Of a stretch of DNA of 40,417 nt, positions 36,501 through 40,182 are shown piece by piece. Each line of letters starts with the position of its first letter. Position 1 is the stretch's first letter. Source of the DNA: Clostridia bacterium. Its GTDB lineage: Bacteria; Bacillota; Clostridia; Oscillospirales; CAG-272. The notes beneath the pieces are model-generated. The model was not told where the DNA came from. It did no database searches and saw only the letters and a list, made by a program, of their open reading frames with translations. The stretch is from assembly GCA_017455185.1 (NCBI GenBank), contig JAFTBN010000036.1, forward strand, positions 1 to 40,417, written 5' to 3'. A program made the translations under genes and the position numbers.

Positions 36501-36755
36501 CGGGAGATCGCCGAAGAAGAGCTGGGCGCCTCCGGTGAGTATTACGTTGCGGCGTTCAGCGGGCTCACAGCCGCTCAGATGAGCGAGACCGTTTACGTTA
36601 CGGCTTATCGCCAGGATACGGCGATCAGCAACACGGTTTCTTACAGCGTCGAATCTTATGCGTGTGCAAAGCAGAACGACGCGGACGAGTCTCTCGCGGC
36701 GCTGGTGCGCGCTATGATGAAATACGGGAATTCGGCTTACGCCTATGTGCATTGA
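24525..36755 (+). CDS. giant (4,076-residue) BspA-like leucine-rich surface protein
   Basis: A very large exported protein with a signal peptide (residues 1-about 31). Domains in order: four ~185-residue repeats (about 45-825), each with a PVGM/PIGM-x(2)-x-AW motif; Ig-like segments (about 830-1090); BspA/LRR_5 leucine-rich repeats near 1112-1210, 1430-1520 and 1725-1972; beta-rich repeats with prealbumin-like stretches; a helical region with coiled coils and hydrophobic Gly/Ala helices (about 2825-3345); and a Ser/Gly linker (about 3350-3375). After the linker come a carboxypeptidase-regulatory-like domain (3378-3475), an SbsA-type Ig domain (about 3485-3590), a Big_1-like domain (3605-3690), an Fn3-assoc/hexosaminidase C-terminal-like domain (3692-3772), and the shared end module (3780-4076). 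BspA-type repeats bind host proteins or mediate adhesion in known cases. The start has GGGGG 7 nt upstream. The reading frame is intact across 12.2 kb. Confidence 0.88.
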   Translation: MKKIKEYGRRLLSLLLAVIMIVPTVSMSVFADDNGKQTNPVGINSGVKGLGSTAFVAPVSSLTAGAYQIKIGGNGSVSAEAVTSAQWASTSDSGVKFFYYLADAGGTVFTNNAYSGGTALPPEFGTVSYCFVYYDKNPATEGKYLSNVVPVGMTQSAWLTALSDYEKDPSHLNNGSVDYTELFQSQLTWVSASNSTLPLACSLGGEGSIVYEPHYYSVFVRFESEGMTPFISTDNSVVYVHDGSSGGTGEGGTGPSAGFAAPASSVLATPYRTGDGSTVAVSDVELTNHADPGVYFYYTAVDSLGSSFGGAPWNTPLGEQDGEIQYLFVYADSLPQNRTIRSFTPVGMSPTAWQTAIANYEEGLIGSGGGVAGTGGAIAFDYSDLLAALDWTSCSSSVMHLAVYSDEEVFGTPSGDGSLHYSDRYYSVFVRWVKNDDAVYDTTGSGTVYFHEKAPDVITAPVVNASANAKLTSSGQAPQGGTVILPRTPSETGVEFRYSVTDAGNIVWSDVPGANYHPLDGSSAVVEYLWTYTDGSYGLTPIGMNASVWQTTVNDYENNWYEQNPRTPVDYSDLIIDLPGWTTDPVLPLFDDEDVYGAGSGTPGQYTPRYYGCMVRVRFTDGSGYRKAFHYASGTVYIKYGNPGELNPPLHIHSIEPKVYDSSNYTWSVPSSKAVATIDEYTPVYYAYDLTDDLGQRHAYPSGSYTAVPYPATVSYLWTWIDETQVTWPRAAMIPVGMTAEAWNGMTAGKSEFEVKQILAALPGWTTDPRLPIFSDGERDGASSADTYSPMYYGCYVKVSVPGFNDTYFLDARTVRIAPYTPTTVAPTIRGRVYNVNESHPSYTDVVLSFTVVAAGDVTYQWYECESESDTVGVPIPGAANHTYRVDFGSEVFHRYIYMKCSYVTPSGTPVVWQTNTAHFGLTNAPVASVTAYAGQNYYGGGGNENYIGVNYYGGHYTGLWRPAAYQSDHNHYQILGASGMLSGKVNISGECSYMELQWYAGDSENDISVPLGTRKTVNDPCKSMYCDNEYHQYGATIESTCLLGIDIECPSGEVGTKYYRVECLCVNEDGESFTSYSDPVCVVTWPASRRDDLFTVTPEGEVNRYLGFETELVIPSVISGVPVTKIGCFNDFITISGPQRIVIPEGVTEIADKAFYGLVSLTDVVLPSTLKSIGKKAFWRCGLASLTIPDGVEVIHMEAFMEAFVNTAEVVVKSDGVLINRGAFAGAKMKKFILDMSVSPTLGAMVDVPSVINGDSYRGSFDGCENLYYFAFPENCSVIVNEQWPSMMLYNCPNLVWIENPQNNDFTNHPGARAPGIDSCLAKCLIYENAVRFGDWICVPDYNIIDDPNPENYYWPSLSSTPNNGWCVVKKLYSTETVVTLPSELGGKPVTGWGGGLHYAGGGRVMDNRVYLNMTSGILERAYWHVDLTDSPETITRVILPSTLRNISENCCVGYTSLVSVNFEDCPHLKKIGNSAFENTPLSGSVTVPGTHVCYIGLSAFQGTAITEAHLENAVLFPNAFTFCLDLETVTGNWRTSTIHSIPTLSNYISNANSSEFYAYFWLVPALQGAFNWYCCGSTVITDENADYYNSLNLWNGGDGVYRMYKTGKYWYSGAPDDATLRVYIGFDDTEIVFPEMIYNTDQKQAYHIKTVRIDDSDMKNLYTLTVRSGVEVLDCTLGRVTEVTLSEGLRDFKGSFCMSGYLTELYIPSTVETVADFALGGSQSYEMNWPQAKNSIERIVFAPDSQCKTIGTSAFSGMSVLTELVLPDHLEVIGRSSVSYTDSLSSVAIPDTVREIGAYAFAGSGIESITLPPDVTVIEEYAFERCGNLASVVFPSSLVSIGERAFSRCVSLTDVTLPDSVTVLGLGAFERCSSLAVVMLSDQIKVIPWDCFIDCEALETVHLPANCEEIDDGAFQRCEALTEITIPFGVVRIGMLAFYRTGITSLDIPASVDHLGSSFAGNSDSLSENWPEVYFDSHSSHLPVFEPELTAGGAGDQSIRRIYCHGVSGAYSLAQRISVPRTAYNMPEQYDVYRLIRILDSESNQVSSADVLEIRWYDEDTGEWIFTGRSVELPSDLARIDHTVRCDVTFTDEYILKAVTERNVSYTFLPGTKQINIHLNARKDVTIRFAPPAYYGTSFLLTIKRPDGNKYYSVTNSSHEYNGTEVPTVEIQTPWFPVTLTVMAENFDTLELENVEGELAAASGEERDLGVITLNPNGPLLHYRVSYHEPGETETIDVFDPFPGTYRLYNVTQNKDITPYMSFEWGTFITIVNEAADPGDQLRFTHTPASATQDYAMEPVEFTVPWADGSGELQTARLKRGVVRVTGNYSYGYLFAPDGKLVKKGKMTYSVLPGIYRLVGLRNNLSVSVSDYSQIADFALPAEALSDMAVTVTSGESVEIAIPQLAPVTLPSFKISASSDRRGASGEYVPVTVRFSFDDSLAQLAKYVKVSCSSGDPAKAFLNVDGAYAWPAGETQVGNVQAAPGELMIRVDSLEGSLIVYVMNEEWCNIQLRAGVYSSGIKMIKTPALEGDLSEWKVDDLPSTVSAGADRIGINVYHPKNVSDHYFRAYKNGQLIEEYPGCGYTAVIRGVIPAGTVTVPLPAENPENKLSVVKYDFTVSTCSDDPAIFRFGAIMFDEGADETNTRVFHTQTVTYLPEAVPMPSAVKLKINCTNNNAVNGHTYSSGTVFLDFSEKDIPLKYVFYNEHYWSISEKTSGYINNDGILTEDMIYDFSLTVLHPEKLVDDTVLLTVFCGETSEDPYFTVTLHDNELTGTFDGQLVLEGGLYTLDQLPAYFDIDLICDAGDLEGITADTDGAASGSIAQAEEWLSAVKEQMKLDAKAYASVDSAELIEKLDSVMPSGVNREEILATAQTLCDYQNVMASYYNSMMEQLTQTVENDSLYQAVQSSGFIDPALFGDDQSQFELYKDVILDPDQLIANGFKRYSGKENDYYILQHEKGGAFYDPVSMQLQVNSYDKNDPLVINLNFSKGKFSKGKIPALKSLTKAGLGYHKWYTFNEEIIGWGDAAGWLRWALENEKAYYDQKFGSSCITLDGYINRIYQLASTIKMFLDLQTETVNDFLGRLDDAKNKNFKNVFNLLPEDYKESSAFAMQAKNGFMGESAEKYAEMLKKASDKLDSIMKKLYGFREKLSGFFENAVSQKKTLGKVAELCSDIRKSKVADFAKGAASGFGAFMVFLDVVSGVTTIVDAYDTYLSKINGNLYNQFEWAVRRLEATPKGPAPGEYYEQYKTCVRACFDYAYTLNTLRGYYTAAYYKEVVSFVITLAADFIGAVNPEFGLATGICNWSLGNVAEIFTKGAAGAYEVTADRMEAIVEKTCIGEKEHDDDSHSGSSTSSSGSGKTGGGGRHPIRSNPLIDPAGYVYEAVASNRIEGAVVTCYYKGAGGELLVWNASEAEQENPLFTDEYGEYQWFVPIGDWKIVAEKDGYITADSGNDPASVDGWLPVPPPQMEVYIPMISTALPAVESVQAGADYIRIEFSQYMDINQLTFGSGLVTVTDNGVPVELDYTFTDREVSPTDSLKYYGRILTVSRHDGKKFSGDKLKVFVSKDFRNYAGNKMAESFESGTLTAGQIAGTLSHSYPNRFAGSVGEEADIVLQLRDTEGNPMANAVVYVQKHTDTLTLPMSVITDKDGRAVFHTTVTSSGYDTLTFTSGDAAVELDTYVNPIGTVKPAKPSANLSDFESVESGAKLILSCATDGAVIRYTVNGACPCDEDALVYDGPITITEDTFVRIAAWSETGGYSERLNLHILCEKAPELSFHGASLTLQNNLKVNFYVAKDPIVAAGFTGLYAVFEMNGKEITVNEYAEVTSDDVDYYVFSFGNIAPDLMNDTIRASLHGTKGGKACSGEKLTYSVATYCYSKLGKTDDAKLRTLLVDLLNYGAASQIYTGHNTDELVNADLTAEQLGWGTNSDPVLTSVTNTKYGTVEDPSVNWAGVSLRLNDAVTMQFAFRTDNTEGVTVRIENGSGALLREIAEEELGASGEYYVAAFSGLTAAQMSETVYVTAYRQDTAISNTVSYSVESYACAKQNDADESLAALVRAMMKYGNSAYAYVH
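35862..36755 (+). other. C-terminal shared module, copy 2 (two internal repeats)
   Basis: The last ~297 residues of the 4,076-residue protein are homologous to the end of the preceding giant protein. They have the same two-half structure: GASLTLQNNLKVNFYV (half A) and GVSLRLNDAVTMQFAF (half B, about residue 3957 on), ending ALVRAMMKYGNSAYAY. DNA identity is high near the 3' end but many third positions differ, so protein-level selection rather than recent copying explains it. Confidence 0.85.
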
Positions 36756-36768
36756 GGGAATCGGAAAA

Positions 36769-36933
36769 ATGAAACCTGAAAACGTAAAGCGAAAGAAGAA
36801 ATACGAGCCGGCGTCAGACGGGACAGTCCGGCTCTCAGCCGAATACGTTCCGGCCGCAAGCGGAACGGGCGATCCGGTTTACTGTCGCGGAATCGGTCTG
36901 CACGCCGACCCGTCTGACACGGCGGCGCTATGA
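36769..36933 (+). CDS. 54-residue protein of unknown function
   Basis: A short frame starting with a basic stretch (KPENVKRKKKYEPASDG), with no signal peptide, membrane helix or known motif. ATG 36769 has a good GAGGGAA site 8 nt upstream and lies 13 nt after the giant protein's stop. Its TGA overlaps the ATG of the lipoprotein gene as ATGA. This placement supports real translation. An in-frame ATG at 36745 lies inside the previous gene. It may act mainly to couple translation of the lipoprotein. Confidence 0.5.
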   Translation: MKPENVKRKKKYEPASDGTVRLSAEYVPAASGTGDPVYCRGIGLHADPSDTAAL

Positions 36934-37190
36934 AAAGGATATTGTTATTTGTTCTTGTCCCTGCTTTGATCCTGCTGCTTGCCGGATGTTCGCCTCACGG
37001 CGGGGACAAGACCGCGGACACGGAGGAAACGTTGGCTTCGGTTGTCGAAAGAACGGGATCCGTTACGGATGCGCCCGGGGAAACGGATCACGACGTTCCG
37101 CCGGAAACGGACGCCCCGGGGCCGGAGACCACAGACGGTGACGGCGGTATTTCCGGCGGTGTGGAACTGCCGATCGATCATTTTGACTGA
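36930..37190 (+). CDS. small lipoprotein
   Basis: An 86-residue protein with a type II signal peptide: hydrophobic stretch and lipobox LLAGC, lipidated Cys20. The mature part is short, acidic and rich in Thr, Pro, Glu and Asp, with no folded-domain signature. It ends VELPIDHFD, and the mature N-terminal region of the next protein contains a similar IVLPIDPFH segment. It is coupled to the upstream 54-residue frame by ATGA and followed by the sortase-type gene 29 nt on. An outer-membrane-leaflet tether on the Gram-positive cell surface is the likely location. Confidence 0.8.
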   Translation: MKRILLFVLVPALILLLAGCSPHGGDKTADTEETLASVVERTGSVTDAPGETDHDVPPETDAPGPETTDGDGGISGGVELPIDHFD

Positions 37191-37219
37191 TCATGATAAT
37201 CATAAGAGGAACAAAGAAA

Positions 37220-38206
37220 ATGAAATCGAGAAAAAACAGCGTATTCAGTTTTGTTATTTGTTTGCTTATCCTTGCGGAAGCCTTTTCGTCAGGTCTGTTT
37301 GCCGTCCCGGCTTTTGCAAGCTCGACCGGACCGGATGAATCGACCGACAACAGCAGCGACATCGTTTTGCCCATCGACCCGTTCCACTCGTTATCCTGCG
37401 TTCCCGCAAAGGGCGCGACCTGCACCGAGGAAGGGAATACAGTGTATTATTCCTGCTCCGAGTGCGGCAAATGGTTCGAAGACTCGCTCGGAACGGTCGA
37501 GATAACGGACAAAACAAGCGTTGTGATCCCCGCAAAGGGACATACACCGGGGAACGCGGTAACGGAAAACGAGACGCCGGCGACCTGTTCCGCCGTCGGA
37601 AGCTACGACGAGGTCGTGTACTGTACCGTTTGCCATGCGGAAATCAGCAGGACACAAAAGACAATCCAGATCGACGGAGACGCGCACGAATGGAACGAAT
37701 GGACGCAGACCAAAGCGCCTACCGAGACGGAGAAGGGCGAGGAGAAGCGCACCTGCAAGCTCGATCCGAGCCATTTCGAAACGCGCGATATCCCCATGCT
37801 TGTTCACACGCACGATCTGTCGCTTGTTCCGGCAAAGGACGCGACCTGCACGGAAGCGGGCAATAAACCGTACTACGTCTGTTCGGGCTGCAGCAAGATC
37901 TTTACGGATCCCGCCGGAACAGTCGAGGCTGATATCGATGACGTGACCGTCGCCGCTCCCGGACACGACTGGGGAGAATGGACGCAGACCAAGGCTCCCA
38001 CAAAGACCGAGAAAGGCGAGGAAAAGCGCACATGCAGGCGTGATCCGAGCCATTTCGAAACTCGTGAGATCCCCCCGCTCCACGACAGTACCTCGCCTAA
38101 AACCGGCGGCGTTATTCATCCCGTATTATGGGTCATGCTGGCGGTCCTGCCACTTGCCGGGCTTGTCGTCACGGCGATTGTAATTAGAAAAAAGCGCGCG
38201 GATTAA
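37220..38206 (+). CDS. cell-wall protein with CxxC repeats and SPKTGG sorting signal
   Basis: A 328-residue exported protein with a signal peptide ending near AFAS (residue ~34). Two or three repeats follow, each with a PAKxATCTExG segment, a paired-cysteine ribbon (YSCSECGKWF; YVCSGCSKIF) and an EWTQTKAPT-type segment with a conserved DPSHFETR. The C terminus is a sortase sorting signal: SPKTGG (from residue 292), a hydrophobic helix, and a basic tail RKKRAD. SPxTG is a known sortase motif in Clostridia. No sortase gene is in the window, so the enzyme must be elsewhere. ATG 37220 follows AAGAGGA by 9 nt. It is the last gene before a strong terminator. Confidence 0.85.
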   Translation: MKSRKNSVFSFVICLLILAEAFSSGLFAVPAFASSTGPDESTDNSSDIVLPIDPFHSLSCVPAKGATCTEEGNTVYYSCSECGKWFEDSLGTVEITDKTSVVIPAKGHTPGNAVTENETPATCSAVGSYDEVVYCTVCHAEISRTQKTIQIDGDAHEWNEWTQTKAPTETEKGEEKRTCKLDPSHFETRDIPMLVHTHDLSLVPAKDATCTEAGNKPYYVCSGCSKIFTDPAGTVEADIDDVTVAAPGHDWGEWTQTKAPTKTEKGEEKRTCRRDPSHFETREIPPLHDSTSPKTGGVIHPVLWVMLAVLPLAGLVVTAIVIRKKRAD

Positions 38207-38220
38207 GATAACGGCTTACG

Positions 38221-38254
38221 GCGGCTGCGGTGAAAGAACCGCAGCCGCCTTTTT
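38221..38254 (+). terminator. intrinsic terminator of the surface-protein operon
   Basis: GCGGCTGCGG (38221-38230) pairs perfectly with CCGCAGCCGC (38239-38248) around an 8-nt loop, followed by CTTTTT. A group II intron 5' end begins directly after the T run. Confidence 0.93.
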
Positions 38255-38255
38255 G

Positions 38256-38500
38256 GTACGACGGGCATGCCGTCGGTCTGTGGTGAAAGTCCACAAGGGG
38301 CGTAGTTGCCGACGAACCCCAAAGCGACTCCCAAGGTTTGCACCGCGAGGTGCAGGCGAGAGGAAGGGATAGCGAAATCGTAGCCCTACGAACAGAAACC
38401 CAATATTAAGGCGTTATGCGGTGGATAAGTGGGCCAAGGGGAGCGAAAGCAGAGGACGGAAAGGAGCCAGACACCAAATGTCGCAACTCTTAGAGGAACA
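38256..38500 (+). mobile_element. 5' part (domain I region) of a truncated group II intron
   Basis: From GTACG at 38256 (5' splice consensus GUGYG-like) the sequence runs through features typical of group II domain I: short GC hairpins (ACGGGCATGCCGT), GTGGTGAAAGTCCAC, GCACCGCGAGGTGC, GGGATAGCGAAATC and a GGATAAGTGGGCC segment. There is no open reading frame for a reverse transcriptase downstream and no domain V, so only the 5' end survives, ending near 38490-38510. It starts immediately after a terminator's T run, the preferred target of class C introns. The boundaries are approximate, and the identification rests on pattern memory rather than a covariance model. Confidence 0.55.
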
Positions 38501-38644
38501 TGATGGAACTAAAAGAGGGTAAATTGAAGGCGATCGTTTTGGTGTGGAAAAGCCAAGGATATTCCGACGGAGAAATTGAGGGATATCCAAGTCTGATCCG
38601 CAAGCAAGCCATTTATTCCACGATCCGTTTGACAACGAGCCTCC

Positions 38645-38725
38645 GGCGGTGCGGTTGTGGACAGGCGCCAGTAGGGGTACGGCTTCGCCTCCCGCCTGTC
38701 GGACAAAGAAGTCTACCGCACCGCC
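38645..38725. repeat. 81-nt two-stem hairpin
   Basis: GGCGGTGCGG (38645-38654) and CCGCACCGCC (38716-38725) are perfect 10-bp complements. Nested inside, GACAGGCG (38660-38667) and CGCCTGTC (38693-38700) are perfect 8-bp complements. The apical part is about 25 nt. Short frames crossing it look artefactual. It could be a transposable-element end, a structured RNA or part of the intron debris. From 38511 to 38801 I see no gene that I can support. Confidence 0.6.
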
Positions 38726-38801
38726 AATTCATTGTAAAGCGGCATAAACGGCGTGAGTATATTGCGCTTGTGAATTTCATTTGTAAAAGTTTTATGAAAA
38801 T

Positions 38802-38827
38802 GTCATCAAACGCTTGCATTTGATGAC
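38802..38827. promoter_or_regulatory. operator: 9-bp perfect inverted repeat over the antitoxin promoter
   Basis: GTCATCAAA (38802-38810) and TTTGATGAC (38819-38827) are perfect inverted repeats with an 8-nt spacer, covering the -35 element. This is the usual layout for antitoxin autorepression. Confidence 0.7.
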
Positions 38828-38842
38828 AACATCGGGTATAAA
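38814..38842 (+). promoter_or_regulatory. sigma-A promoter of the antitoxin gene
   Basis: TTGCAT (38814-38819), 17-bp spacer, TATAAA (38837-38842). The AAGGAG ribosome site of the antitoxin follows about 17 nt downstream. Confidence 0.8.
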
Positions 38843-38874
38843 AAATAGTGAAATTAGAAAGGAGACTTGAGATT

Positions 38875-39204
38875 ATGGCAAACACATTAGTTCAGTTTCG
38901 CACAGACGAAACGTCGAGAATAAAAGCAATTCAAATCTGCGAGCAGCTTGGCATTGATCTTCAGACGTATATGCGTATGTGCATTTCACGCCTCATTTCC
39001 GAGAACGGCGTTCCTTTCAGTATGAAGGTGAATGACCTACCGAAGAATAAAGGTATTCTTGCGCTGCGGCAAATGGGAAGAATCTCAGCTGAAAAAGGCA
39101 ATTCCGAAATGACGCTTGACGAGATCAACGCTGAAATATCCGAAGCTCGCAAGGACAGCGACGCGAAGAATGGCGTGGGAACCGTAAGAGATATTACGCT
39201 GTAA
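38875..39204 (+). CDS. RelB/DinJ-family antitoxin
   Basis: A 109-residue antitoxin with an N-terminal ribbon-helix-helix DNA-binding part (LVQFRTDETSRIKAIQICEQLGIDLQTYMRMCISRLI), as in DinJ/RelB proteins. A polar C-terminal tail (LDEINAEISEARKD) normally wraps the toxin. ATG 38875 has an AAAGGAG site about 10 nt upstream. A promoter and operator precede it. The expected downstream toxin is a PIN-domain protein, but only its first ~26 codons remain, so this looks like an orphan antitoxin, perhaps kept because it neutralises related toxins. Confidence 0.85.
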   Translation: MANTLVQFRTDETSRIKAIQICEQLGIDLQTYMRMCISRLISENGVPFSMKVNDLPKNKGILALRQMGRISAEKGNSEMTLDEINAEISEARKDSDAKNGVGTVRDITL

Positions 39205-39260
39205 TTGACACGATTGTTCTTGTATCCGCCGCTATGAAACCTGAGTCTGTGCCCGGTGGC
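39183..39260 (+). pseudogene. N-terminal remnant of a PIN-domain toxin
   Basis: In the frame overlapping the antitoxin's 3' end, the sequence reads YYAVIDTIVLVSAAMKPES followed by VPGG. This matches the start of PIN-family toxins (consensus AVIDTNVLVSALL..). The invariant Asn of DTN is Ile here. Homology stops around 39260 at the junction with the next fragment. Overlap with the antitoxin's end is normal for such pairs. It cannot make an active RNase. Confidence 0.6.
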
Positions 39261-39816
39261 GGTCATCAGAGAGGTGTTGGCCAACAGCTTCGCCCATGCT
39301 GTCTACAACGGCCACACAAACCATGAGATTTGTATTCATCCTGGCATGATCACGATTTACAGCCCAGGCGAATATGCAAGCAATCACAAGCCTGAAGACT
39401 ACATGAAGGGCAATTATGAGTCTGTGATCCGAAACGCCACGATTGCCAAAATCCTTTATCTCAACAAGTCGATTGAGCAGTTTGGAAGCGGATTTAAGCG
39501 GATTAACAGCCTGTGCAAAGATGCCGGAATACGCTTCTCATATGAGAGTGATGAGCTTGGATTCAAGTTCATCCTGCATCGCCCCGAGCTTCAAAGTGAC
39601 ATTCCAAGTGTCACTTTGGATGTCACTTTGAACGGGACAGAGATGGCCGTGCTTGCTATTTTGAAACAGAAGCCGGATTCTTCGCGAGGCGAGATTGCGG
39701 AAAAGATTTCTAAAACGGTCAGGACTGTACAGAGAGCATTGGACTCGTTACGGGATAAAGGTTATATCCAGCGCGTCGGTTCCAAACAAGATCCGCAATG
39801 GAAAATATTAAAATAA
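39256..39816 (+). pseudogene. 5'-truncated ATP-binding transcriptional regulator (AlbA_2/schlafen-like protein C-terminus)
   Basis: The 186-residue frame starts abruptly inside a conserved ATPase-like segment (IREVLANSFAHAVYN, then ITIYSPGEY and QFGSGFKRI) known from the second half of COG2865-type regulators. It ends with a winged-helix domain (GEIAEKISKTVRTVQRALDSLRDKGYIQRVG). The N-terminal AlbA_2/schlafen domain, normally about 200 residues, is missing. Its place is taken by the PIN remnant, so a deletion fused the two genes near 39260. The GTG at 39256 has no ribosome site. A truncated protein might still be translated, but I treat it as a remnant. Confidence 0.7.
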
Positions 39817-39829
39817 AGCCGGGATTCTT

Positions 39830-39901
39830 ATGAATAACTCTATCTACAAAATTGCAGTATGCGATGATAGTCAGGCAGATATCGATTATATAACGATTCT
39901 T
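39830..39901 (+). pseudogene. N-terminal remnant of a response-regulator receiver domain
   Basis: ATG 39830 opens a frame reading YKIAVCDDSQADIDYI, the first strand and acidic pair of an AgrA/LytTR-type receiver domain. Similarity ends after about 24 codons near 39901, where the sequence turns into an inverted fragment. The frame itself runs on meaninglessly to about 39994. Confidence 0.55.
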
Positions 39902-40090
39902 GATCCATTGTCAGTTCCAGCGAATCACGGCAAAACAGATCACCCATCACGTCGATCAAATTGCCGCCGCATTGATGCAGAAAGAGTAGGCCATTAGCAA
40001 GCTCATCATCTGATTTACCTACATTATAGCCGTAACGATAGTAGGTTACATAGACTAAAAACTTCTTAGGCATCAAGAGTCCGTCAGTAA
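39902..40090 (-). pseudogene. inverted gene fragment of unknown family
   Basis: On the - strand there is coding-like sequence containing KKFLVYVTYYRYGYNVGKSD and, further on, GGNLIDVMGDLF, with good amino-acid composition. It lacks a ribosome site at its internal ATG (40073) and is cut at its 3' end by the receiver fragment at about 39901. I do not recognise the parent protein. It is a piece of a larger gene, truncated at both sides. Confidence 0.45.
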
Positions 40091-40132
40091 GAATCTGGCC
40101 GAATAGAGCACATGTGCTCTGTTCGGCCATTC
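40091..40132. terminator. long near-perfect palindrome, possible terminator
   Basis: GGCCGAATAGAGCACA (40097-40112) is mirrored by TGTGCTCTGTTCGGCC (40113-40128) with a single mismatch, and GAAT/ATTC extends the stem after a 2-nt bulge. The + strand continues TTCTTT. With almost no loop it could be a terminator, an operator or a cruciform. Confidence 0.5.
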
Positions 40133-40182
40133 TTTAGCGCAGGAAACAATAGTTGCCTCTTATACTTATATCGGAGATAAGA

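Noticed and set aside
33495..36752. 1,085-codon - strand open frame
   Set aside because: Antisense to the 4,076-residue protein, which has a ribosome site, signal peptide and recognisable domains.
38645..38725. Integron attC site
   Set aside because: The nested-stem layout is superficially similar, but the conserved GTTRRRY/RYYYAAC ends are absent.
38500..38823. 107-codon + strand frame after the intron fragment
   Set aside because: It crosses the nested hairpin, has no ribosome site or recognisable domain, and its composition changes midway.
39840..40130. Complete 96-codon - strand gene
   Set aside because: Its ends read through the receiver-domain remnant and through the palindrome, so only the middle is coding-like.
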